A stretch of DNA of 10,475 nucleotides, taken from Alphaproteobacteria bacterium (lineage in GTDB: Bacteria; Pseudomonadota; Alphaproteobacteria; Geminicoccales; Geminicoccaceae). Made by a program: the position numbers and the translations under genes. The notes below the pieces were generated by a model. It was not told where the DNA came from. It saw only the letters and a program-made list of their open reading frames with translations, and did not search any database. The DNA lies in assembly GCA_026984595.1 (NCBI GenBank), contig JALSRW010000385.1:1-10475 (forward strand), read 5' to 3'. Numbering within the stretch: position 1 is the stretch's first letter; each line of letters starts with the position of its first letter. Positions 1-7,080 of the stretch are shown in pieces.

Positions 1-4
1 CGCG

Positions 5-1237
5 TTGCAGCATTCGCCTCCGATATCCACGAGCCATGGATGGCGCGCACGGGTTGCGGATTGGCCGCTCCTGCAGAACGGCTTCCGGCCATTCTTCCTG
101 GGCGCCGCCATATGGCTGCCGATCGCCCTGCTGGTGTGGCTGGCCCTGCTCACCCGGTTCCTGCCATGGGCGCCGGCCATGCACGCTCTCGCCTGGCATC
201 AGCACGCCGCCCTGTTCGGCGGCATCGGCGCGGTGGTCGCGGGCTTTCTGCTGACCGCGATCCCGAGCTGGACCGGTCGGCCACCGCTGCGCGGTCCGGC
301 TCTGCTGGCACTGTTCCTGGTCTGGCTGCTGGCCCGGCTGGCCGGTCTGCTGCCCGGCGCCGCCGCCGCCTTGCTCGCTCTGCTCGCCGATGCGGGTTTC
401 TACGGAACGCTGTGCGGGCTCGCCTGGCGCGAGATCCTGGCCGGCAACAACCGGCGCAACATCCCGGTGGCCCTGCTCTCGAGCCTGCTCGCTCTGGGCA
501 GCGTTCTGTCGCGGCTCGACCCCTTCCTGGGCTCTCTGCCGGGTGATTTCGGGCGTCGCCTCGGTCTTGCCGTGATCCTGATGCTGATCGCTCTCATCGG
601 TGGCCGTATCGTTCCCGCCTTCACCCGCAACTGGCTGATGCGGCAGGGCCGGCGGAAGCTGCCCGCGGAATGGGGCGTCTGGGACAAGTCGACGCTGCTG
701 GTCTGGGCGGTCACGCTCTCGATCTGGCTGCCCTCCTCCTCGGTCGCGGCGGGCATCCTGTTCCTGCTCTCGGGCATCCTCCATCTGCTGCGACTGGCGC
801 GCTGGCAGGGCCGGGCGACCCTCGCCGAGCCGCTGGTGGCCGTGCTGCATGTCGGCTACGCTTGGCTGGGAATCGGCGGGTTGCTCTACGGGGCGGCGCT
901 GCTCGGCTGGGGTCTGCCCTCGTCTACCGCCTTCCACGCCTTCACCACCGGAGCTTTCGGGACCATGACCCTGGCGGTGATGACCCGCGCTTCGCTGGGC
1001 CATACCGGCCGGCCACTCGCGGCCGACCGCGCGACGAGCCTCGTCTACCTGCTGGTGATCGTGGGCGCGGCGTTGCGCCTGCTGGCGCCGATCTGGTGGG
1101 AGGACACGGCGCTGGCCCTGGGCATCCCGGCATTGCTCTGGGGCGGTGCCTACGCCCTGTTCGCAATCCGCTTCGGACCGATGCTGCTGACGCCGCGCTT
1201 GACGAAGGTCAATTCTCGGGAATCGGGCAGGCGGTAA
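5..1237 (+). CDS. nnrS: NnrS family multi-pass membrane protein (copy 1; start uncertain)
   Basis: NnrS proteins are polytopic inner-membrane proteins, probably heme/copper-containing, found in NO and denitrification regulons and tied to protection from NO stress; their biochemistry is unsettled. About twelve hydrophobic segments are visible over 410 residues, the usual family length. Family hallmarks: FRPFF near residues 27-31, WHQH at 64-67, the segment GFLLTAIPSWTGR at 80-92, GGRIVPAFTRNW at 199-210, LHVGYAWL at 281-288, and the MTRASLGHTGR signature at 326-336 after H311. The copy lacks the Glu that usually follows the second His of the WHxHE motif (here WHQHAA). The first usable codon is a TTG at position 5, but the frame is open to the left edge and no ribosome site is visible, so the true start may lie just outside. 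The last codons contain a CRP/FNR-type box that probably serves the next operon. Confidence 0.88.
   Translation: MQHSPPISTSHGWRARVADWPLLQNGFRPFFLGAAIWLPIALLVWLALLTRFLPWAPAMHALAWHQHAALFGGIGAVVAGFLLTAIPSWTGRPPLRGPALLALFLVWLLARLAGLLPGAAAALLALLADAGFYGTLCGLAWREILAGNNRRNIPVALLSSLLALGSVLSRLDPFLGSLPGDFGRRLGLAVILMLIALIGGRIVPAFTRNWLMRQGRRKLPAEWGVWDKSTLLVWAVTLSIWLPSSSVAAGILFLLSGILHLLRLARWQGRATLAEPLVAVLHVGYAWLGIGGLLYGAALLGWGLPSSTAFHAFTTGAFGTMTLAVMTRASLGHTGRPLAADRATSLVYLLVIVGAALRLLAPIWWEDTALALGIPALLWGGAYALFAIRFGPMLLTPRLTKVNSRESGRR
1199..1212. promoter_or_regulatory. CRP/FNR-family operator (NnrR/DNR/HcpR-like box)
   Basis: TTGACGAAGGTCAA is a perfect 5+4+5 inverted repeat, TTGAC-N4-GTCAA. This is the form reported for NO- or oxygen-responsive CRP/FNR regulators such as HcpR, and it is close to NNR/NnrR/DNR and FNR sites (TTGAT-N4-ATCAA). 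It lies in the final codons of the upstream nnrS, with its centre at 1205.5, about 84 bases before the ATG of the 55-residue gene that opens the norSY operon. No regulator gene lies in the window, so which family member binds cannot be told. Confidence 0.75.
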
Positions 1238-1240
1238 GCT
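1235..1240 (+). promoter_or_regulatory. Candidate -10 element of a class II activated promoter
   Basis: TAAGCT overlaps the stop codon of the upstream nnrS. Its first base is 29.5 positions after the centre of the TTGAC-N4-GTCAA box, the geometry expected if the activator site is centred at -41.5 and transcription starts near 1247. As a -10 sequence it is only a fair match (TA at the start, T at the end). The spacing, more than the sequence, supports the call. Confidence 0.5.
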
Positions 1241-1289
1241 CGCCCCGTACAGTGTTGGCCCGTTTCCGGAAGCAGGGGTGAGCAAAGCC

Positions 1290-1457
1290 ATGAGCAACCA
1301 GTCCGAACAGCCGACGGGCGCACCGGAACGGCTGCCGTTCATGCAGCGCGTGCTGGACAACCCGTTCTTGCTTCTCTTCCTGGGCGTTACGGTCCCTGCC
1401 GTCCTCTACCTGATGTGGGGGCTGATGGAGATCACCCAAATACCCATCGCGAAATAG
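1290..1457 (+). CDS. Small single-helix membrane protein, candidate accessory subunit of the NorSY complex
   Basis: This 55-residue protein starts at the ATG at 1290, with the purine-rich AGGGGTGA at 1274-1281 eight bases upstream; an in-frame GTG at 1278 lies inside that ribosome site and is unlikely. A polar N-terminus (about residues 1-20, opening MSNQSEQPTG) precedes one hydrophobic helix from about residue 26 to 44 (FLLLFLGVTVPAVLYLMWGL) and a short tail ending IPIAK. It ends 11 bases before the subunit II gene. Small single-helix subunits (subunit IIa of Thermus and Aquifex ba3 oxidases) accompany B-type heme-copper enzymes with CuA subunits, so a structural role in the complex is a reasonable inference from size, topology and position. 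No sequence motif proves it. It is short enough to be missed by automatic annotation. Confidence 0.8.
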   Translation: MSNQSEQPTGAPERLPFMQRVLDNPFLLLFLGVTVPAVLYLMWGLMEITQIPIAK

Positions 1458-1468
1458 GGGGTGCTGCC

Positions 1469-2023
1469 ATGGCATTACGTCCTCCCGAGGTGCGGGTCTG
1501 GTGGAACGAACCGATCGCCCGCGGCGAACTGGCATGGATCGCGATCGCCTTCCTCTGGGGTCTCTTCATGTTCGGCATGATGATCTACTGGCACCTCGAG
1601 GGGAAGCAGAACCTTTCGACCGAGGTCTATCGCATCGACCCCGATCTCTATGCCCAGCGGGCGGAGGAAGTCACGGAGAAGTACAAGATCGGCGAGGAAG
1701 GGGACACCGGCGTGCCGATCGTCGCTCCGCCGCCGGGTGGTGATGTCTACATGATCGCCCGGCTGTGGGAGTGGTGGCCGGTGATCCAGCTCGAGAAGGG
1801 ACAGAGCTACCGCCTGCACATTTCCTCGCTCGACTGGCAGCACGGTTTCTCCCTGCAACCCGTCAACATCAACCTCCAGGTCCATCCCGGCCTCGAACAC
1901 ATCATCACGATCACGCCGCTCGAGGCGGGGGTCTACACCGTGGTCTGCAACGAGTACTGCGGCGCCGGTCACCACACCATGACGGGCCGCATCCGGGTGG
2001 TCGAACCCGGACAGGGAGGGTAA
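1469..2023 (+). CDS. norS: Heme-copper enzyme subunit II with CuA centre (NorS-like)
   Basis: This 184-residue protein receives electrons from a periplasmic donor through a dinuclear copper (CuA) site and passes them to subunit I. One N-terminal helix (about 21-41) anchors a periplasmic cupredoxin domain. The CuA ligands are complete: H125 (in DWQHGFSLQ), then C160, E162, C164, H168 and M171 in CNEYCGAGHHTM. The conserved stretch PVNINLQVHPG (131-141) lies between them. Only one N-terminal helix is present, as in B-type oxidases and sNORs, and no cytochrome c domain is fused. The ATG at 1469 follows AGGGGGTG (1456-1463) and gives a natural N-terminus; an earlier in-frame ATG at 1415 lies inside the preceding small gene. 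The subunit I gene follows after three bases. Automatic pipelines would probably name it cytochrome c oxidase subunit II; norS rests on its partner's active site. Confidence 0.9.
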   Translation: MALRPPEVRVWWNEPIARGELAWIAIAFLWGLFMFGMMIYWHLEGKQNLSTEVYRIDPDLYAQRAEEVTEKYKIGEEGDTGVPIVAPPPGGDVYMIARLWEWWPVIQLEKGQSYRLHISSLDWQHGFSLQPVNINLQVHPGLEHIITITPLEAGVYTVVCNEYCGAGHHTMTGRIRVVEPGQGG

Positions 2024-2026
2024 GCC

Positions 2027-3775
2027 ATGGCGACTGCAGCAGGCGAACTCGGAATTGTCCGCGGCATCGCTGCCAAGTTCCGGGATTGTCCGGTTACCGG
2101 ACTGAAAGTCGATCTGGCCGCGGAACGGCTGATCAAGGCCAACGCCGTGGCCGCGGTGGTGTTTCTGGCGATCGGCGGGCTTCTCGGTCTCCTCGTGGCC
2201 CTGACCCGCTGGCCGGCCGTCCATCTCCTGGATTCGGACACCTTCTATCTCGTCCTGACGGCACACGGCATCAACGTGCTGCTGTTCTGGATCATCTTCT
2301 TCGAAATCGCCGTGCTCTATTTCGCCTCGGCGGTGCTCTTGAGCTGCCGTCTGGCGACACCCTGGCTCGCCTGGGTCGGCTTCGTGCTGATGATCTTCGG
2401 CGCGCTGCTGGTGGACTGGGCCGTCCTGCAGGGCGATTCGAGCGTGATGTTCACCTCCTACGTGCCCATGCAGGCCTCGCCCAACTTCTATCTGGGCCTC
2501 ATTCTGTTCGCGGTGGGCGCCCTGATCGGCTGCGGCGTGTTCTTCGGCACACTGGTGATCGCCCGTGACGAACGCACCTACGAGGGATCGGTGCCGCTCG
2601 TGACCTTCGGCGCCATCACCGCGGCGATCATCGCCGTGTTCACCATCGCCGCCGGGGCCATCATCCTGATCCCCACCTGGCTGTGGTCGCTCGGCTACAT
2701 CAGCCATATCGACACGCTGATGTACAAACTCGTCTGGTGGGGCATGGGGCACAGCTCCCAGCAGATCAACGTCTCCGCCCATGTCGCCATCTGGTATGCG
2801 ATCATCGGGCTGCTGCTGGGCGGCAAGCCGCTCTCGGAGAAGGTCAGCCGCACCGCCTTCTTCTTCTACATCCTGTTCCTGCAGCTCGCCTCGGCCCATC
2901 ATCTCCTGGTCGAGCCCGGGCTGAGCTCCGAGTGGAAGGTCTTCAACACCAGCTACGCCCTCTATCTGGCGGTGCTCGGCTCGCTCATCCACGGCATGAC
3001 CGTGCCGGGTGCGATCGAGGCCGCACAGCGCAAGAACGGCTACATCAACGGCATGTTCGAATGGCTGCGGAAGGCGCCCTGGGACAATCCGGCCTTTTCC
3101 GGCATGTTCCTGTCGCTGGTGATGTTCGGCTTCCTCGGCGGCATCTCGGGCGTGGTGCTGGGTACCGAACAGCTCAACATCATGATGCACAACACCCTCT
3201 ACGTGCCCGGACATTTCCACGGCACGGTGGTGGCCGGTACCACTTTGGCCTTCATGGCCCTCACCTATCTCGTTCTGCCGCTGATCTTCCGCCGCCAGGT
3301 GATCTGGCGGGGGCTCGCCAAGTGGCAGCCCTATCTGTTCGGGATCGGCGCCGGCGGCATTTCCCTGTTCATGATGGGCGCCGGCACCCTCGGCGTGGCC
3401 CGCAGACACTGGGACATCACCTTCAGTGATGCGCTGCTCAGCTTCGACTATCCGCCCGCCGCCTTCCTGATGATGGGGCTCAACGGGATCTTCGCCATCC
3501 TCGCTTCGATCGGCGGTGTCCTCTACATCCTCATCACCGTCGGAACGGTATTGTGGGGCAAGAAGGTGGATGCCTCGAACGCGCTCGAATCGCTCGGTCC
3601 GATGCCGGCGCGGGTGTTGCAGAGCGGCTCCTCGGCCAATGTTGCCAAGCATGGCAACGCGGAAGCGCATCACCTGCCGGGCACCTATGTGATCGTCGGG
3701 GTGTTCTTCATCTCCTTCGTCCTCTACTACTTCGTCAACTGGAAGTATCTGTCCGAGCTGTGGCCGATGAGCTGA
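2027..3775 (+). CDS. norY: Heme-copper subunit I lacking the active-site tyrosine, probable sNOR-type nitric oxide reductase (NorY)
   Basis: This 582-residue catalytic subunit has about twelve to thirteen membrane helices. The metal and heme ligands are all present: H80 (low-spin heme, TAHGIN), H242 in WWGMGHSSQQ, the pair H291-H292 (ASAHHLL), and H396 and H398 in VPGHFH. In A- and B-type oxygen reductases the helix-VI motif is HPxVY, whose Tyr is cross-linked to a metal-ligand His; here the residue at H+4 is Q246 and the following Pro is Ser. Losing that Tyr is characteristic of NO reductases in the superfamily. With a CuA subunit II, a senC gene and NnrS neighbours it best fits the sNOR (NorSY) group known from ammonia oxidisers. 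An extra C-terminal helix spans about 553-572. The start has AGGGAGGG (2013-2020) six bases upstream. Turnover of NO is inferred, not shown. Confidence 0.85.
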   Translation: MATAAGELGIVRGIAAKFRDCPVTGLKVDLAAERLIKANAVAAVVFLAIGGLLGLLVALTRWPAVHLLDSDTFYLVLTAHGINVLLFWIIFFEIAVLYFASAVLLSCRLATPWLAWVGFVLMIFGALLVDWAVLQGDSSVMFTSYVPMQASPNFYLGLILFAVGALIGCGVFFGTLVIARDERTYEGSVPLVTFGAITAAIIAVFTIAAGAIILIPTWLWSLGYISHIDTLMYKLVWWGMGHSSQQINVSAHVAIWYAIIGLLLGGKPLSEKVSRTAFFFYILFLQLASAHHLLVEPGLSSEWKVFNTSYALYLAVLGSLIHGMTVPGAIEAAQRKNGYINGMFEWLRKAPWDNPAFSGMFLSLVMFGFLGGISGVVLGTEQLNIMMHNTLYVPGHFHGTVVAGTTLAFMALTYLVLPLIFRRQVIWRGLAKWQPYLFGIGAGGISLFMMGAGTLGVARRHWDITFSDALLSFDYPPAAFLMMGLNGIFAILASIGGVLYILITVGTVLWGKKVDASNALESLGPMPARVLQSGSSANVAKHGNAEAHHLPGTYVIVGVFFISFVLYYFVNWKYLSELWPMS

Positions 3776-3810
3776 TCGACGCTTCGGACTCCGGCGGGGG
3801 TGAACGAGCC

Positions 3811-4689
3811 ATGGCGATGGCGGTGACGGTTCGGGATCTGGTCTCGGTCTTCAAGCTCAGGATCGGCTTCGCCATCACCCTGAGTGCTCTGGGGGGCGTC
3901 GCCGTCGCCCGGGGCTCCCATCCCGACGGCTTCGCCATCGCCGCGCTCGCCCTCGCCGTCTTCCTCGCTTCCTCCAGCGCCGGGGCCTTCAACCAGTTCG
4001 TCGAACGCGATCTCGACGCACGCATGCCGCGCACCCGCAACCGGCCCTTCGTCGCCGGTCGCTTCCGGGCGGGTGCCGGCTGGCTCGCGGCCATCCTTCT
4101 GTTGCTGGGCGCGGCGGTACTGCTCGCAGCCTATGCGGCCAACGGCTGGGCCGCGCTCTATGTGTTCCTGGGTGCCGCCACCTACGGCGTCCTCTACACC
4201 GTCTGGCTCAAGCGCCGGACCTGGCTCAACATCGTCGTCGGCGGCTTGTCCGGCAGTTTCGCCGTGCTGGCCGGCGCCGCCGCCGTCGATCCCTCGATCG
4301 GCGCCGCCCCCCTGCTTCTGGCCATCGTGCTTTTCCTCTGGACGCCGCCCCATTTCTGGAGCCTGTCGATGGCTCTGCGCGAGGACTACGCCTCGGCCGG
4401 GGTGCCGATGCTGCCGGTGGTGGTGGGCAACCGGGTCTGCGCGAAGGTGGTGTTCGCGCACACGCTGGCGCTGAGCATCCTGGCACTGCTGCCGACAATG
4501 GCCGGCATGGGCCGGATCTATCTGCTCGGTGCCCTGCTCGGCGGGGTATGGTTCACACTCGAGAGCTGGTGGCTGGTGATGCGGCCGACGCGGCGCCAGG
4601 CGATGCGCAATTTCCTGGCTTCGCTGGGACAGCTCCTGCTTCTCTTGGTGGGGGCCATCGCCGACCGCTGGTTGTCGGGGGCCGCCTGA
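3811..4689 (+). CDS. ctaB: Protoheme IX farnesyltransferase (heme O synthase)
   Basis: CtaB/CyoE adds a farnesyl group to heme b to make heme O, in the inner membrane. The 292-residue UbiA-fold protein has several hydrophobic helices and the family motifs: the prenyl-diphosphate/Mg region NQFVERDLDARMPRTRNRP (61-79), YGVLYTVWLKRRTWLNIVVGG (125-145) and WTPPHFWSLSMALREDYASAGVPMLP (177-202). In the first motif the usual DRDxD reads ERDLD, so E65 stands where Asp is commonest; this conservative change occurs in parts of the family. The start is the ATG at 3811, seven bases after GGGGGTGA (3796-3803); the frame is open upstream to 3553 but overlaps norY. The stop shares a base with the next ATG. 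No heme A synthase (CtaA) is in the window, so the product here is probably heme O unless ctaA lies elsewhere. Confidence 0.92.
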   Translation: MAMAVTVRDLVSVFKLRIGFAITLSALGGVAVARGSHPDGFAIAALALAVFLASSSAGAFNQFVERDLDARMPRTRNRPFVAGRFRAGAGWLAAILLLLGAAVLLAAYAANGWAALYVFLGAATYGVLYTVWLKRRTWLNIVVGGLSGSFAVLAGAAAVDPSIGAAPLLLAIVLFLWTPPHFWSLSMALREDYASAGVPMLPVVVGNRVCAKVVFAHTLALSILALLPTMAGMGRIYLLGALLGGVWFTLESWWLVMRPTRRQAMRNFLASLGQLLLLLVGAIADRWLSGAA

Positions 4690-5495
4690 TGCGCGCGGCA
4701 CTGCTGGCCGCCGCTCTGATGGCGCTGAGCCTGTCCGCGCAGGCGGCCGTCACCGCCCCCGAGGATGCCGAGGCACTGGCCAGGAGCCGCGCGGTGCTCG
4801 GCGACACGCTTCCCGACCTCGCCTTCCGGGATACGGAGGGACGAACCGTCCGGCTCGCCGAGCTGCGGGGGCGGCCGTTGCTGATCAGCCTCGTCTACAC
4901 CGCCTGCAGCGACATCTGCCCGACTCTCGTGCAGAACCTCTATCCGATCATCGAAAACGCCCAGGAGATGTTCGGGGCGGACGGCTTCCGAGTGGTCACG
5001 ATCGGCTTCGATGCGGCGCGCGACACGCCCGAGCGCATGCGTTCCTTCGCCCGCAGCCAGGGCGTCGACCTTCCCGGTTGGCAGTTCCTGAGCGCCGACC
5101 AGAAGACGATCGACGCGCTCACCGAGGCGGTGGGATTCACGATCTACCCCTACGCCGGCGGCTTCGGCCATCTGGCCCAGGTCACCGTGGTCGATGCCGA
5201 GGGGCGCATCTATCGGCAGATCTACGGTGCCAGCTTCGATCCGCCGCAGATCATCGAGCCTCTCAAGGATCTGGTCTACGGCCGCTACCGGCCGATGGCG
5301 GGCATCGAGGACGTGTTGGACCGGGTCCGGCTGTTCTGCACGATCTACGATCCCAACACCGGACGCTACTACTTCAACTACTCCCTGATCATTCGCATCG
5401 TCATCGGCGGCGGCGCGCTGCTTCTCGTATTGCTGGTGATCGTACGGGAATGGCGTCGCTCGCCACCTCGAACCGGGCCTTCATCGTTGCACTGA
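4689..5495 (+). CDS. senC: Sco1/SenC-family copper chaperone with C-terminal membrane anchor
   Basis: Sco proteins have a thioredoxin fold and help load copper into CuA sites in the periplasm. This 268-residue protein has a signal peptide (about 1-19, ending AQA), then the copper-binding CxxxC in TACSDICPT (C73, C77) and the third ligand H161 in GGFGHLAQ. A C-terminal helix spans roughly 232-252 and is followed by a short basic tail, preceded by the segment LFCTIYDPNTGRYYFNYS (215-232). Most Sco proteins are held by an N-terminal helix; this one is anchored at the other end. The start ATG at 4689 overlaps the ctaB stop (TGATG), implying translational coupling; the longer frame from 4548 reads inside ctaB. 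The obvious client is the CuA site of NorS. norSY-senC is the published core arrangement in ammonia oxidisers. Confidence 0.92.
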   Translation: MRAALLAAALMALSLSAQAAVTAPEDAEALARSRAVLGDTLPDLAFRDTEGRTVRLAELRGRPLLISLVYTACSDICPTLVQNLYPIIENAQEMFGADGFRVVTIGFDAARDTPERMRSFARSQGVDLPGWQFLSADQKTIDALTEAVGFTIYPYAGGFGHLAQVTVVDAEGRIYRQIYGASFDPPQIIEPLKDLVYGRYRPMAGIEDVLDRVRLFCTIYDPNTGRYYFNYSLIIRIVIGGGALLLVLLVIVREWRRSPPRTGPSSLH

Positions 5496-5505
5496 GACAA
5501 CGCCC

Positions 5506-7080
5506 ATGAACGTACTGCGCCAGCCTCTGCGGCTCGCCTTCGAAGCCGCCCAGAACGCTCTCGGCCGGATCTTTCCCGATGCCTGGAACCCGCTGCTGAA
5601 CCTCGGGGCGCTCGGCTTCTTCTTCTACTGGATCGTCACCGTCAGCGGCATCTACGTCTACGCTTTCTTCGACACCGGAGCCGCGCAGGCCTTCGGCTCG
5701 GTAGAGGCCATGACCTACGAGCAATGGTTCCATGCCGGGCTGATGCGCAGTCTGCATCGCTACGCCTCCGACGGGTTGGTGGTGGTGATGCTGCTGCATC
5801 TGCTGCGCGAATTCGCCCTCGACCGCTACCGCGGCGCCCGCAGTTTCAGCTGGCTGACCGGCGTTCCGGTGCTGGTGCTGGTCTATGTCGCCGGCATCAC
5901 GGGTTACTGGCTGGTCTGGGACAAGCTCGCGCAATATGTGGCGATCGTCACCAGCGAATGGCTCGACAAGGCCGGCATCTTCGGCCAGCCGATCGCCCGC
6001 AACTTCCTCTCCCCGGAACATCTGAGCGACCGTTTCTTCACGCTCATGGTGTTCATGCACATCGCGGTGCCGCTGATTGCGCTGCTCATCCTCTGGGTGC
6101 ATCTGCAGCGCATCACCAAGCCGCGCATCAACCCGCCGCGCGGGCTGGCGGTCGGTACGCTGGTCTCGCTGCTGGCGCTCTCCCTCATCTGGCCGGCCAC
6201 CAGCCAGGGACCGGCCGATCTGCTCGAAGTGCCGGCCGATATCGGGCTCGACTGGTTCTACCTGCCCCTCTATCCGCTGTTCGAGACCCTGCCGGGACCG
6301 GTCACCTGGGGCAGTTCCATCGCCTTGCTGGTGATGTTCCTGGCGATCCCCTGGCTGCCGCCGATGCGGCGCCCGAAGTCGGCCCATGTCGATCTCGCCA
6401 ACTGCAACGGCTGCGGACGCTGCTTCGCCGATTGCCCCTACAACGCCATCACCATGGTCGCGCGCACCGACGGCCGCCCCTTCGAGAGCGAGGCCCAGGT
6501 CGGCCCCTCGCTGTGCGTGGCCTGTGGCATCTGTGCCGGCGCCTGCCCCACCTCCACCCCCTTCCGCCGCGCCTCGGCACTGGTCCCGGGCATCGACCTG
6601 CCCGATCTTCCCCTCTCGGTGGTGCGCGAGCGTCTGCACGAGGCCTCGGCGAAGCTTACCGGGACCCCGCGGATCATCGTCTTCGGCTGCGGCAACGGTG
6701 TGCCCCTTTCCGGACTCCAGAGCGAGAATGTGGGTGTCGTGCAGATCGCCTGCAGCGGCCATCTGCCGCCTTCCTTCATCGACTATGTGCTGAGCCGGGA
6801 TCTGGCCGAGGGAGTGGTGCTCACCGGCTGTGCCGAGAACGACTGCCACAACCGCTTCGGCATCCCCTGGACCGAGCAGCGCATCGAGGGCCGGCGCGAC
6901 CCCTATCTGCGACCACGGGTGCCGCGCGAACGGCTTCGCACCCTCTGGGCCGGCCCATTGGGGCGGCACCGGCTCGAGGCCCTGCTGGAGCAGTTCGCGG
7001 GGGAACTGGCGAGGCTGCCCTCGCACGGCGAAGAACGGGCCCGGCGTCGTCGCGAACTGGCGGAGGCCGGTGATGTCTGA
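5506..7080 (+). CDS. Cytochrome b / 2x[4Fe-4S] ferredoxin / FlpD(MvhD)-like fusion protein
   Basis: This 524-residue protein has three parts. Residues 30-205 form a cytochrome b N-terminal four-helix domain with two bis-histidine pairs, H84/H98 and H185/H199, each spaced H-x13-H as in bc1 cytochrome b; two more helices follow (about 217-230 and 269-285). Residues 298-350 hold two ferredoxin clusters, C300-x2-C303-x2-C306-x3-C310-P and C337-x2-C340-x2-C343-x3-C347-P. Residues 388-500 resemble the FlpD/MvhD hydrogenase delta subunit: FGCGNG (C395), ACSG (C416), GCAENDCH (C442, C447), then a basic tail with ERLRTLW. The four Cys could bind one [2Fe-2S]. There is no Rieske or cytochrome c1 gene nearby, so it is not part of a normal bc1 complex. 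Quinone-linked electron transfer to or from cytoplasmic iron-sulfur sites is the likely role; partner and direction are unknown. The ribosome site is weak, 10 bases after senC. Confidence 0.87.
   Translation: MNVLRQPLRLAFEAAQNALGRIFPDAWNPLLNLGALGFFFYWIVTVSGIYVYAFFDTGAAQAFGSVEAMTYEQWFHAGLMRSLHRYASDGLVVVMLLHLLREFALDRYRGARSFSWLTGVPVLVLVYVAGITGYWLVWDKLAQYVAIVTSEWLDKAGIFGQPIARNFLSPEHLSDRFFTLMVFMHIAVPLIALLILWVHLQRITKPRINPPRGLAVGTLVSLLALSLIWPATSQGPADLLEVPADIGLDWFYLPLYPLFETLPGPVTWGSSIALLVMFLAIPWLPPMRRPKSAHVDLANCNGCGRCFADCPYNAITMVARTDGRPFESEAQVGPSLCVACGICAGACPTSTPFRRASALVPGIDLPDLPLSVVRERLHEASAKLTGTPRIIVFGCGNGVPLSGLQSENVGVVQIACSGHLPPSFIDYVLSRDLAEGVVLTGCAENDCHNRFGIPWTEQRIEGRRDPYLRPRVPRERLRTLWAGPLGRHRLEALLEQFAGELARLPSHGEERARRRRELAEAGDV

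Noticed and set aside
1278..1289. GTG start for the 55-residue gene
   Set aside because: It lies inside the best ribosome-binding sequence (1274-1281), which is well placed for the ATG at 1290.
1475..3673. Open frame of 732 codons on the minus strand
   Set aside because: It lies antisense to norS and norY, its product is rich in His, Glu, Gln and Gly without any domain, and GC-rich codon use of the real genes produces such shadows.
2027..3775. Reading subunit I as a cbb3-type or ordinary aa3/ba3 oxidase
   Set aside because: There are no ccoO/ccoP genes, the partner is a CuA subunit, there is no subunit III, and the active-site Tyr of helix VI is replaced by Gln.
3727..4701. Open frame of 324 codons on the minus strand
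   Set aside because: It is antisense to ctaB, has the same shadow composition, and the sense strand has all farnesyltransferase motifs.
5401..7026. Open frame of 541 codons on the minus strand
   Set aside because: It is antisense to the cytochrome b fusion, has low-complexity composition, and the plus-strand gene has clear heme and cluster motifs.
5506..7080. Reading the cytochrome b gene as part of a bc1 complex
   Set aside because: No Rieske or cytochrome c1 gene is present, the C-terminal cytochrome b domain is not recognisable, and iron-sulfur domains are fused instead.
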